From NCBI GenBank assembly GCA_900552305.1, contig URZD01000072.1, positions 1-10,160 on the forward strand: DNA of 10,160 bases. Direction: 5' to 3'. The notes beneath the pieces were generated by a model. It saw only the letters and a list, made by a program, of their open reading frames with translations. It was not told the DNA's origin and did not search any database. Both the position numbers and the translations under genes were made by a program. This DNA is from an uncultured Eubacteriales bacterium. Lineage in GTDB: Bacteria; Bacillota; Clostridia; Monoglobales; Monoglobaceae. Shown in pieces: positions 1 to 6,830 of this stretch (positions are counted from its first letter, which is position 1; every line of letters begins with the position of its first letter).

Positions 1-497
1 CCCCGCCGACAAGACATACATTTTCAGACCGTGACGGAGAGGTGCGGCTGTTGTTTGGAAAGCTGAAGGCGGAGTTTGAAAACCGAAAAACGGGATGGGA
101 GGAAATAGTGCGCTGCCGCCTTATCGAAACGCTGATTCTTATGTTGCGCGGGATTGTGGCGGGGAGCCGACCCAAGGATAAAAATGTGGTGTTTGCCATG
201 AAATTTGCGGAGGAACACTTTACGGAAAAAATCGGTATCTCGGACGCGGCGGCGGTGCGCGGGATAAGTCCGCAGTATCTGAGCGCAAGATTTAGGGAGG
301 AAAGCGGAATGACGTTCACAGAGTATGTGCAGCGTCTGAGAATCGGAACGGCTTGCCGCCTGCTTTCCGAAACCGACAAAAAAATCACCGAGATAGCAGA
401 GCTTTCGGGCTACGGCGATATAAAATTTTTTAACGCGGTATTTAAGAGAACGGCGGGGGTTGCGCCGGGCGAGTTCAGAAGGCTCGGAAACGCCTGA
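1..497 (+). CDS. AraC-family transcriptional regulator, C-terminal part (5'-truncated by window)
   Basis: DNA-binding half of an AraC/XylS-type regulator. The frame is open from the first full codon at base 3 with no stop, so the gene starts outside the window; the GTG at 42 is internal, since the residues before it read as the usual inter-domain linker. The last ~100 residues hold both helix-turn-helix units: the first around ISPQYLSARFREESG, the second around ITEIAELSGYGDIKFFNAVF, followed by the family signature FKRTAGVAPGEFRR. The stop is TGA at 495-497. The N-terminal sensing domain is not visible, so the ligand and targets cannot be named. The next gene lies about 290 bases away behind its own promoter, so this regulator is probably a separate transcription unit. 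The family call is secure. Confidence 0.93.
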   Translation, partial: PPTRHTFSDRDGEVRLLFGKLKAEFENRKTGWEEIVRCRLIETLILMLRGIVAGSRPKDKNVVFAMKFAEEHFTEKIGISDAAAVRGISPQYLSARFREESGMTFTEYVQRLRIGTACRLLSETDKKITEIAELSGYGDIKFFNAVFKRTAGVAPGEFRRLGNA

Positions 498-527
498 CGG
501 CGTGACCGCGCGGCGGAAGGGAAAACC

Positions 528-708
528 GGTGCAGGCTGAGAAAACGCGCCGAAGTTTTGCGTTTGAGTTGCCGCGAACAGCTTAACCGCGCCGCGGCTTT
601 ACGTTTTGATTGCCGCGAACAGCTGAAAGGTGCAGAGGGGTGCGCGCATGGGGCATTGTAAACAGCTCGAACGCGTCGCGGCTTTACATTAGGACTGCCG
701 CGAGCCGC
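528..708. repeat. Degenerate ~43-bp tandem repeats with conserved hairpin
   Basis: Non-coding interval holding about four imperfect copies of a GC-rich unit. The landmark CCGCGAACAGCT or a variant starts at 571, 613, about 656 (decayed) and 698, a spacing of 42-43 bases. A weaker copy precedes from 528. Between landmarks the best copies share CGCGGCTTTAC (592-602 and 677-687). In two units CGCGGC pairs with GCCGCG across a 14-base loop (592-597 with 612-617; 677-682 with 697-702). No T tract follows, so these are not intrinsic terminators. No long open frame with a ribosome binding site covers the stretch. The function is unknown. Confidence 0.6.
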
Positions 709-722
709 CGAAATGCGGGAAT

Positions 723-751
723 TTGAATTGACATTAAGCGTCGTTTATAAT
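723..751 (+). promoter_or_regulatory. Sigma-A-type promoter for the LytTR/GHKL operon
   Basis: TTGAAT (723-728) and TATAAT (746-751) are separated by 17 bases. An overlapping alternative is TTGACA (728-733) with TGTAAT (752-757), an 18-base spacer. Either gives a short leader before the ribosome binding site AAGGA (770-774) and the ATG at 784. The promoter lies directly after the last copy of the 43-bp repeat. Confidence 0.65.
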
Positions 752-783
752 TGTAATATTAACTATAAAAAGGATTGTATCAT

Positions 784-1485
784 ATGAGAATAGCAATTTG
801 CGATGACCTGAAGGCGGACCGCATGGACGCGGTTGACGCCCTCGGCAGCGTGATAAAAAACTTCTCGGTCACTGAGTTTGAAAGCGGCGAGGAGCTTTTA
901 AAAAGCCATGCCGCATATCCGTTTGACCTGATTATTTTAGATATTCTTATGCCGGAGCTGAGCGGAATGGAAACCGCGGCAAGGCTGCGGCTTACGGACG
1001 TGAAAACGCCGATAGTATTCATGTCGACAAGCAACGAGTTCGGCGTTCAAAGCTACAGCGTACTCGCGTTTGACTATCTGTTAAAGCCGATTGACCGTTC
1101 GCGGTTTCGTGAGTGCATGAAACGGCTTTTTATGCAGCAGAGAAAAAAGCACTATGTCACGGTTACATATTCCGGGGTTGAAACAAAAATTCTGCTTTCA
1201 AATATACAGTGTCTTGAAAGCAACCTTAGAAAGGTAATTTTTACGCTGTCGGAAAACCGTGAAATTGAGCTTGTCGGAAAGCTGACCGACTATGAAGGCT
1301 ACCTTCTTTCGCACGGCTTTTGCCGCTGTCACAAGAGCTATCTTGTCAATATCGAGCATATTGACAGCATTGAAGGTGATGCGTTTTATCTTACGGGCGG
1401 GAAGAAAATCAAGATTTCAAGAGCCTGTCTGCAAAGTGCAAAAAAAGCGTATTTTGATTATATTTTCGGTACGGAGGCGCCCTAA
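784..1485 (+). CDS. LytTR-family response regulator (AgrA/LytR type)
   Basis: Cytoplasmic two-component response regulator of 233 residues, the usual size. An N-terminal receiver domain (about 1-115) has the acidic pair D7/D8, the phospho-acceptor D53 in LIILDILMPELSG, the switch residues around S81-S83 and the conserved K101 in LLKP. The C-terminal LytTR DNA-binding domain (about 130-228) carries the signature FCRCHKSYLVNIEHI. The ATG at 784 is preferred because AAGGA lies nine bases upstream; an in-frame TTG at 775 would leave no room for it. The stop TAA overlaps the kinase ATG by one base (TAATG), so translation is probably coupled. LytTR proteins usually bind paired direct repeats near promoters; a candidate lies at 2847-2880. 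No agrB/agrD-like genes are adjacent, so the signal is unknown. Confidence 0.95.
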   Translation: MRIAICDDLKADRMDAVDALGSVIKNFSVTEFESGEELLKSHAAYPFDLIILDILMPELSGMETAARLRLTDVKTPIVFMSTSNEFGVQSYSVLAFDYLLKPIDRSRFRECMKRLFMQQRKKHYVTVTYSGVETKILLSNIQCLESNLRKVIFTLSENREIELVGKLTDYEGYLLSHGFCRCHKSYLVNIEHIDSIEGDAFYLTGGKKIKISRACLQSAKKAYFDYIFGTEAP

Positions 1486-2753
1486 TGAGTAACACGGAGA
1501 GTATAGCGTTACTGTTTGTAACGCTTTTTATATGTACGCTTGACGGATATTCCATGATGAGCTATCGGTATTCGGCTCATCGTGCGTATGCCTGCTTCGG
1601 GGCGGTTACGGCGCTTTGTCTTGCGCTTAATTCGTATATTACGGTTAGGTTCGGCATACAGACACTGCATAAGGTTATGCTGTTCACTATCGGAGTACCG
1701 TATTTTGTCCTTATATTACTGATTACAAAGGAAAAAATATCACAGACCGTTTTCAATTTCTGGCTATGGATAAATGTCTACGAAATAATCACAAGTATTT
1801 CCGCGTTTATAAACGATATTACGGTGCGGAGCTATTTATTTATGTCGGTGCTGCGCTGCGTGATACTGGTCGGGTACTTCTTTTTATATAACAGGCTTAT
1901 AAAGAAAAGGCACAAAAGGCTTATGGAGGAGCTTGACATAAACTGGTGGATTTTTTCGTTTATTCCGATGTCGTTTACGGTGCTTATCAGTCTTATCAAC
2001 TACTTTTTCGGCGGTGCGGACGGAATCGGGCGGAACTATCCGATTATGCTGACGATTCATGTGCTTATGCTGCTTGTTTACACGTTGATATTTTACACCT
2101 TCAAAACAGTCTATGATTCAATGGCGCGCGAGCGCATGGCACAGGATATGAAGGAACAGATTGCCATGCAGAAAAAACAGTATGAGCTGTATCTTGAAAG
2201 AGCGGAGACGGAGCGGATTTTCAGGCATGACGCAAGGCACCGCGACGCGCTGCTTTTAAGCTGTATTGAAAGCGGAGATACGGAAAGCACGGCGGAGCTG
2301 CTGCGGCGCGAGCTGACGGAGATAGACGAAAGCGCTACTTTAAGGTTTTGCGAAAATACGCTTGTGAATGCGGTTGTGACGGAGTATTACTCAAAAGCTG
2401 TTGCAAAGGGAGTCAGGCTTACCGCGCGGGTCAAGCTGCCCGACAAGCTACTGTGTGATGAGGCGGAGCTTTGTGTAATGCTGTCAAACCTGCTTGAAAA
2501 CAGCATTGCGGCTGCGAAAAGCTATATTTTGCTTGACATAAAGCAGTTGAACAGCCAGCTTTCTGTCAGGGTGCGCAATGACTATGCGGGGAAAACGAAA
2601 AAGGACGAAAGCGGAAGATACCTGACAACAAAGCCGAGCGGAACGGGACTCGGACTGAAAAGCGTTGCCGCGATAGTGAAAAACAACAGTGGCTTTTTGG
2701 AAATTGACGACCGAAACGGCGTATTTGTCGTGTTTGCAACGCTGAAAAACTGA
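1485..2753 (+). CDS. GHKL-domain membrane sensor histidine kinase (AgrC/ComD-like)
   Basis: Sensor kinase of 422 residues, partner of the preceding regulator. Residues ~5-205 contain six or seven hydrophobic membrane segments with no large outer domain, as in AgrC-type kinases. A charged linker helix (about 207-245) leads to the H-box FRHDARHRDALL with the likely phospho-acceptor H248. The ATP-binding domain has the N-box LSNLLENSIAAA with N339 and the G-box GTGLGLKSVAAIV from G386. All catalytic elements are therefore present, unlike the related protein at 5414. The gene starts in the stop codon of the regulator, with ACGGAGG (1471-1477) as ribosome binding site. A strong terminator follows 25 bases after the stop. 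The substrate should be D53 of the upstream regulator; the stimulus is not evident, and no peptide precursor gene is adjacent. Confidence 0.94.
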   Translation: MSNTESIALLFVTLFICTLDGYSMMSYRYSAHRAYACFGAVTALCLALNSYITVRFGIQTLHKVMLFTIGVPYFVLILLITKEKISQTVFNFWLWINVYEIITSISAFINDITVRSYLFMSVLRCVILVGYFFLYNRLIKKRHKRLMEELDINWWIFSFIPMSFTVLISLINYFFGGADGIGRNYPIMLTIHVLMLLVYTLIFYTFKTVYDSMARERMAQDMKEQIAMQKKQYELYLERAETERIFRHDARHRDALLLSCIESGDTESTAELLRRELTEIDESATLRFCENTLVNAVVTEYYSKAVAKGVRLTARVKLPDKLLCDEAELCVMLSNLLENSIAAAKSYILLDIKQLNSQLSVRVRNDYAGKTKKDESGRYLTTKPSGTGLGLKSVAAIVKNNSGFLEIDDRNGVFVVFATLKN

Positions 2754-2777
2754 ATTAAATCAAGTATAACGGAATAT

Positions 2778-2843
2778 AAAGGAAGGTTAAAAATTCGGAC
2801 TGCGCCATTGGCGCGCGTGCGAATTAAGCAGCCTTCCTTTTTT
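2778..2843 (+). terminator. Nested-hairpin intrinsic terminator after the two-component operon
   Basis: Outer stem AAAGGAAGG (2778-2786) pairs with CCTTCCTTT (2832-2840). Inside it AATTCG (2792-2797) pairs with CGAATT (2820-2825), and inside that GCGCC (2802-2806) pairs with GGCGC (2810-2814) across a three-base loop. The outer 3' arm runs into TTTTTT (2838-2843). The three concentric stems are larger than a usual intrinsic terminator. Confidence 0.85.
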
Positions 2844-2846
2844 GTG

Positions 2847-2880
2847 TGCAAATTATGTCGTTTTTTTGCAAGTTATGACG
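2847..2880 (+). promoter_or_regulatory. 14-bp direct repeat with 20-bp period upstream of the lemA promoter: putative operator
   Basis: TGCAAATTATGTCG (2847-2860) recurs as TGCAAGTTATGACG (2867-2880), 12 of 14 bases identical. The copies are 20 bases apart start to start, i.e. on the same DNA face, and end six bases before the -35 of the next promoter. Two half sites about two helical turns apart next to a -35 is the arrangement LytTR activators such as AgrA use, and the core CAAGTTATG partly fits the published LytTR pattern (GTT core). Binding by the adjacent regulator is inference. Confidence 0.5.
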
Positions 2881-2886
2881 CGGCGC

Positions 2887-2915
2887 TTGAATATTGTCTG
2901 TAATTGTATTAGAAT
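2887..2915 (+). promoter_or_regulatory. Promoter of the LemA/DUF2207 operon
   Basis: TTGAAT (2887-2892) and TAGAAT (2910-2915) with a 17-base spacer. The -35 hexamer and spacer match those proposed for the two-component operon at 723-751. The leader to the LemA start is short, with ribosome binding site GGAG at 2943-2946. The terminator just upstream makes an independent promoter necessary here. Confidence 0.65.
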
Positions 2916-2953
2916 TGAATAGATAAAAAATCTAACACGATTGGAGCAGAGTT

Positions 2954-3493
2954 ATGATTATTGCAATAGTAATTTTGGCGCTTGTTGTTTTGTGGTTTAT
3001 ATCCACGCAGAGAAAGCTTGTTGTAATGGATGAAAACATCAACAACGCCATGAGCCAGATAGGCGTTCAGCTTTCGTCAAGGTGGGACGCGCTGACCGCG
3101 CTGCTTGACCTTACAAAAGGCTATGCGGAGCATGAATACAAAACGCTTTCGGACACAATCAGAATGCGTTCGACCATTACGGCAAAGAGCACCGCGGCAG
3201 AGGTAAACGACCAGGAGAACATTCTGACCGAGGCAATGGGCAGAATTATGGCGGTTGCGGAGAGCTATCCCGATTTGAAGGCGAACGAAAACTACATAAA
3301 GACAATGGACAGTGTAAACGATTACGAAAAAATGGTACGTCAGTCGCGCCTGATTTATAATGACAGCGTTACAAAGCTCAACCGTGCAATCCGTATGTTC
3401 CCGACATCACTTGTTGCGGGAATGCTCGGCGTTACAAGCCGCGATTACCTTGAGGCAAGCGAGAGCAAGGCAGATATGCCGAACATGAAATAA
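2954..3493 (+). CDS. LemA family protein
   Basis: Small membrane-anchored protein of 179 residues, close to the usual ~185 for the family. One N-terminal hydrophobic segment (about 1-18) is followed by a mostly helical domain. Recognisable LemA features are MDENINNAMSQIGVQLSSRW, the run ALLDLTKGYAEHE, and the ending FPTSLVAGMLG with a following DYLEA stretch. Known LemA structures are long helical bundles outside or on the membrane; the biochemical role is not established. GGAG at 2943-2946 lies seven bases before the ATG. Neighbourhood: a DUF2207 gene follows on the same strand, a pairing common in Firmicutes that suggests a joint membrane or envelope role. The promoter is preceded by a candidate two-component operator, so expression may answer the upstream LytTR system. 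Confidence 0.93.
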   Translation: MIIAIVILALVVLWFISTQRKLVVMDENINNAMSQIGVQLSSRWDALTALLDLTKGYAEHEYKTLSDTIRMRSTITAKSTAAEVNDQENILTEAMGRIMAVAESYPDLKANENYIKTMDSVNDYEKMVRQSRLIYNDSVTKLNRAIRMFPTSLVAGMLGVTSRDYLEASESKADMPNMK

Positions 3494-3511
3494 TATGAAT
3501 GATTAAACTGT

Positions 3512-3589
3512 CCGTGTGTTTCCCGCGCCCGTTGGCACAGGGAGCACACGGCGGAAATCTCTTGTCATTTTCTGACCTGCGGACAAGAG
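3512..3589 (+). other. Two tandem intercistronic hairpins between LemA and DUF2207 genes
   Basis: First hairpin: CCGTGTG (3512-3518) pairs with CACACGG (3545-3551). Second hairpin: CTCTTGTC (3559-3566) pairs with GACAAGAG (3582-3589). Neither is followed by a T run, so full intrinsic termination is unlikely. They could stabilise or process the mRNA, or set the ratio of the two products. The stems are plain in the sequence; the role is inference. Confidence 0.55.
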
Positions 3590-3637
3590 CGGAATTGATT
3601 ATCTGTGCCGGCGCAGGACGGCGGAATGGAGTTTTTT

Positions 3638-5293
3638 ATGAAATTCGGTAAACTGCTGACGTACGCGGCTGTCACATTTGCGGTTTTGACAAATACGGCT
3701 TTTGCACAGAATAATGTAAAGAGCATTGACATTTCGGCAGCTGTTGCGGATGACGGAAGTGCGCGGATTGTTCAGACGTGGAGCGGCAGCTTTGACGAAG
3801 GAACGGAGAATTATATTCCGATACGGACGGACGGCATAGGAATCTCGGATTTCAGCGTGTCGGACGCAGACGGCGAATATACAAGCGTGGACGAGTGGAA
3901 TATTGACGCGGACTTTGACGCAAAAAGCCGCAAATGCGGAATAAACAAAACGGACGAGGGCGTTGAGCTGTGCTTTGGCATATCGGAGTACGGACAGAAT
4001 ACCTACAGGATAGAGTACACAGTATCGGATTTTATAAAAGCGTATTCCGATGCGGACGGTACAAATTTTATGTTTATCAATCCTGATATGTCTACATTCC
4101 CGACTGACGGAAAAATAGATATATTTTTGCAGAACGGAACGCCGATTTCGGAGGAAAACGCCGCGATATGGGCGTTCGGCTATGACGGACAGGTGGAGTT
4201 TGCGGACGGTCATGTTTCGGCTTATACCGAAACCGCGCTGGAGGGTGACAATTCCATGATAGTCATGCTGCGGCTTGACAAGGGGATAATATTTCCCGCG
4301 GCGACTGTTGACGAGTCCTTTGACGAGGTAAAGGACGCCGCGTTTGAGGGCAGCGACTACAGCTATGATGACGAGGAGCCAACACTTTTGGAATACATAA
4401 TCGGATTTGTGATTTTGTTTGCGATTGTCGCGGTAATAGTCTGGATTATTCTTATTCTGCTGAGAAGGCGCAAGGAGATAAAGCAGTTTTACGAGGCGGC
4501 GGACTACTTCAGAGATGTTCCGAACGGCGGAGATATTGAGGTTTCACACTACCTTGCGCAGAACTTTGATGTTGCGGATGAAGAAAGCCTTATAATCGGC
4601 GCACTTATGCTCTCGATGATAAACAAAGGATTTATCGAGCCTGTGACGGAGGAATCCGTCGGTATGTTCGGCAAGATAAAGCAGTCGGTAAACATGAAAC
4701 TGCTGCGCGAGCCGGATACCGAGGTTGAAAGGCGTTTATACAGAGTTCTTGTTGCCGCGGCGGGCGGTGACGGAGTTTTGCAGGAGAAAGAGCTTGAAGA
4801 TTACGCTTACGGAAACCCGAAAAGCGTAAACAACATTATCGACAGCACAAAGGCTGACGGCGAGGCAAAACTGGCGGCGCGCGGCGGCTTTGCGGACGGT
4901 GCGGGCAACCGCATTAAGGATTTGAGCGAGGTCGGAAAACGCGAGCTTGCGGAGGTAATGGGACTTAAAAAATACCTGAACGATTTTTCGCTTATTGCCG
5001 AAAGGGAGATAAAAGAAACGATAATATGGCAGGATTATATGGTTTATGCCACGCTTTTCGGAATTGCGGATAAGGTAATAAAGCAGCTTGAAAAGGTGTA
5101 CCCCGACAGAATACCGGAGTTTGAGAGCTATAACAGAAATGTGGTAGTGGCTTACAGTTATTATCACAGTATGCACAGCTCTGCGGAACGCGCGATACAG
5201 CAACAGCAGCGCACGGACGGCATGGGCGGGCGCGCGTCAATCGGCGGGGGCGGCGGATTCTCCGGCGGCGGAAGCGGCGGAGGTTCAAGATAG
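3638..5293 (+). CDS. DUF2207 domain-containing membrane protein (YciQ-like)
   Basis: Predicted surface-exposed membrane protein of 551 residues. The start is ATG 3638 because GGAG (3628-3631) lies six bases before it and a clean signal peptide begins there, with likely cleavage after AFA at residue 23. The extracellular N-terminal part (about 24-250) is the DUF2207 beta-rich region. A single strong membrane helix spans about 253-275, followed by RRR. The cytoplasmic part has the family stretch DYMVYATLFGIADKVIKQLE and ends in a Gly/Ser-rich tail (about 528-551) with GGGGGFSGGGSGGG, typical of the family. Many family members carry extra membrane helices in the C-terminal half; none is obvious here. 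Biochemical function is unknown. The gene follows the LemA gene after about 145 bases with two hairpins and is probably co-transcribed. An in-frame GTG at 3605 is a poorer start. Confidence 0.88.
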   Translation: MKFGKLLTYAAVTFAVLTNTAFAQNNVKSIDISAAVADDGSARIVQTWSGSFDEGTENYIPIRTDGIGISDFSVSDADGEYTSVDEWNIDADFDAKSRKCGINKTDEGVELCFGISEYGQNTYRIEYTVSDFIKAYSDADGTNFMFINPDMSTFPTDGKIDIFLQNGTPISEENAAIWAFGYDGQVEFADGHVSAYTETALEGDNSMIVMLRLDKGIIFPAATVDESFDEVKDAAFEGSDYSYDDEEPTLLEYIIGFVILFAIVAVIVWIILILLRRRKEIKQFYEAADYFRDVPNGGDIEVSHYLAQNFDVADEESLIIGALMLSMINKGFIEPVTEESVGMFGKIKQSVNMKLLREPDTEVERRLYRVLVAAAGGDGVLQEKELEDYAYGNPKSVNNIIDSTKADGEAKLAARGGFADGAGNRIKDLSEVGKRELAEVMGLKKYLNDFSLIAEREIKETIIWQDYMVYATLFGIADKVIKQLEKVYPDRIPEFESYNRNVVVAYSYYHSMHSSAERAIQQQQRTDGMGGRASIGGGGGFSGGGSGGGSR

Positions 5294-5359
5294 AGTACCG
5301 GAAAAGAAATTTTGGCTCGGTGTACATTGGGTTACGGTAAATAACAGAGGGGGTTGAAT

Positions 5360-5389
5360 ATGCCGACCGCCGCGGTCGGTCTGCGGTGA
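5360..5389 (+). other. Possible 9-codon leader ORF containing a hairpin
   Basis: ATG at 5360 opens MPTAAVGLR and stops at TGA 5387-5389. GAGGGGG (5347-5353) lies six bases upstream, as good as many real ribosome binding sites. Inside the ORF CCGACCG (5363-5369) pairs perfectly with CGGTCGG (5373-5379) over a three-base loop. Translation of the leader would open this stem. The next gene starts 24 bases after the stop with its own strong site, AAAGGAGGG. A leader that couples or attenuates translation is possible. Such a short ORF can also arise by chance, so confidence is low. No convincing promoter could be fixed between 5294 and 5347. Confidence 0.3.
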
Positions 5390-5413
5390 GCGTTTGAAAG
5401 GAGGGAGCCGCGT

Positions 5414-6487
5414 GTGATTATTTATAATTTTGTAATAGTGACATTATACGGAATGATAATAATGCTGCTTTTCACAAAGGAAAAAAAGAGCGCGGCACAG
5501 ATTGCGGGACTTGGCGCACTCTTTCTGCTCGGCGGACTTTTAAACCTTGCGCTGTCGCAGAGATTGAGCCGCAGCATTCTTTATATGCTATACCCTTTGA
5601 CGGTCCATGCGCCGCTTATGCTCTATTATGCTTTTGTAATAAAAACTCCGTTTTATCAGAACGTGTTTGCGCTTACGGCGGCATATATGCTTACAACGCC
5701 GCGAAAATGGCTGACCGAGTTTATGGTATATCTGCTCGGCGGCGGTATGGCGGTAAGCGTAATATCGGAAGCGGCGGTGTCGGCAGCGCTGATTTTGCTG
5801 ATTGCAAAATTTGCGGCGCCGCGGGTAATAAAAATATTCGATTTGGAACAAAGAGAGATAAAGTATATTGCCGTGCTTCCCGCAGCCGCATATACGATTA
5901 CATATGCGACAACGGTTTACAGCGATTTGCTTTTCAGCCGCCCGACAGTGACAATACCTGTTCTTACAACGGTTTTGACGGTATTCTTTATCGGTTTTGA
6001 GGTGTGTTTTTTTGATTATACAAACGAGAAAACGAAAATAAGGCACAGCCGAGAACTGCTTGATTTGCAGCTGCGTTCGGTTGAACGGCTTGCGGGACAT
6101 TTGGACGGCGCGGAAAATTATTTCTGTGCGGACAAGAGGATAAACGCATTTTTATCGATGTACCGTGCGGCGGCAAGGGCGAAGAACACTGTGTTTGTGT
6201 GTGGCTGCAGCCTTCCGGATGGCGCGGGGACAGCGGATTTTCTTGTGGTTTTGACCTGTATGCTTGACGATGCCGTAAGCGGCGCAAGGGAGTATATAAG
6301 GTTTGACGCGGCTCAAAAAAACGATCAGCTTTGCATAATGACAATGACGGACGGTGCGGCGAATTATGACCCAATTCTGATAACAACGCTGAATACGGTT
6401 GTAAAAAGGCACAGCGGCATAATATATACGGACAAAAATAATTATAAAATTCAAATATCAATAAAAAAGGAGTATAGAGAAAAATGA
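5414..6487 (+). CDS. Degenerate GHKL histidine-kinase-like membrane protein (probable pseudo-kinase)
   Basis: Membrane protein of 357 residues. About six hydrophobic segments fill residues 1-200, including YATTVYSDLLFSR, which resembles a membrane-domain motif of GHKL sensor kinases. After the linker LLDLQLRSVERL the H-box and phosphoacceptor helices are missing: the sequence passes directly to FCADKRINAFLSMYRAAARA, the part that normally follows them. The N-box reads LTCMLDDAV with D286 where the ATP/Mg-binding Asn should be, and the Gly-rich ATP lid is absent, although the last strands (KRHSGIIYT) remain. The family relation and the lost motifs are seen in the sequence; lack of kinase activity is inferred. 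Start GTG 5414 is chosen for AAAGGAGGG eight bases upstream. The stop overlaps the next ATG (ATGA), so it is coupled to the surface protein gene. The frame is intact, so it may be a maintained non-enzymatic sensor rather than debris. Confidence 0.75.
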   Translation: MIIYNFVIVTLYGMIIMLLFTKEKKSAAQIAGLGALFLLGGLLNLALSQRLSRSILYMLYPLTVHAPLMLYYAFVIKTPFYQNVFALTAAYMLTTPRKWLTEFMVYLLGGGMAVSVISEAAVSAALILLIAKFAAPRVIKIFDLEQREIKYIAVLPAAAYTITYATTVYSDLLFSRPTVTIPVLTTVLTVFFIGFEVCFFDYTNEKTKIRHSRELLDLQLRSVERLAGHLDGAENYFCADKRINAFLSMYRAAARAKNTVFVCGCSLPDGAGTADFLVVLTCMLDDAVSGAREYIRFDAAQKNDQLCIMTMTDGAANYDPILITTLNTVVKRHSGIIYTDKNNYKIQISIKKEYREK

Positions 6488-6822
6488 AAAGACTATTATC
6501 GGCAGCGGTTGCGGCAACGCTTGTACTCGGAGCGGTGGGAACGCCTGTTCTTGATGGCGGCGCGGCATTTGCCGCGGGATTTTCTATGGTGGATGACGCG
6601 GATACTGCGGTGCGGAAGAACAAAGAGCTGTTTCTGGCTGCACTTGATAAGGCGGAGATTACCAACGATTTTACACAGGCCGATCTTGAAGACCTTATTT
6701 TTAACGCAAGCAAGTATTCCTCGGATAAGAGTACGGGTATGGGCTGGCTGGTTGACAGTTTTAGGCTGATCGGCGCAACAGGCTCCAAAACGGGAAAAGT
6801 GACGGCGGCGGGTGAACTCTAA
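6484..6822 (+). CDS. N-terminal fragment of the CAP/SLH surface protein (signal peptide and first module)
   Basis: Open part of 112 residues before the frameshift. The signal peptide has KR at positions 2-3, a hydrophobic core and likely cleavage after AFA near residue 35. The remainder (ELFLAALDKAEITNDFTQ and on to GKVTAAGEL) is the first two thirds of the repeated module also found downstream and in the paralog. Expressed alone it would be a short secreted fragment without anchor or CAP domain. Its ATG overlaps the pseudo-kinase stop (ATGA). Confidence 0.75.
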   Translation: MKRLLSAAVAATLVLGAVGTPVLDGGAAFAAGFSMVDDADTAVRKNKELFLAALDKAEITNDFTQADLEDLIFNASKYSSDKSTGMGWLVDSFRLIGATGSKTGKVTAAGEL

Positions 6823-6830
6823 CTGACCAA

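Noticed and set aside
42..44. GTG as start of the AraC-type regulator
   Set aside because: The frame is open to the window edge and the residues before it fit the family linker, so the true start is upstream.
528..708. CRISPR array
   Set aside because: The repeat units themselves diverge, there are no unique spacers between identical repeats, and no cas genes are present.
728..751. TTGACA paired with TATAAT as promoter
   Set aside because: The spacer would be only 12 bases; TTGAAT (723) with TATAAT, or TTGACA with TGTAAT (752), gives a workable spacing.
775..777. TTG as start of the LytTR regulator
   Set aside because: It overlaps the AAGGA ribosome binding site region; ATG 784 gives correct spacing and the usual MRIAICDD beginning.
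2855..2878. Seven-codon ORF that could be a peptide signal for the kinase
   Set aside because: No ribosome binding site, and it overlaps the direct repeat upstream of the promoter, so it would not be on the LemA transcript.
3599..4213. 204-codon minus-strand ORF
   Set aside because: It lies wholly over the DUF2207 gene, has no recognisable domain and a Cys/Arg/Ile-rich composition typical of antisense shadows.
5988..6788. 266-codon minus-strand ORF across the pseudo-kinase and CAP/SLH genes
   Set aside because: It covers two plus-strand genes with signal peptide, homology and ribosome binding sites; its low-complexity Ser/Pro/Arg content has no domain features.
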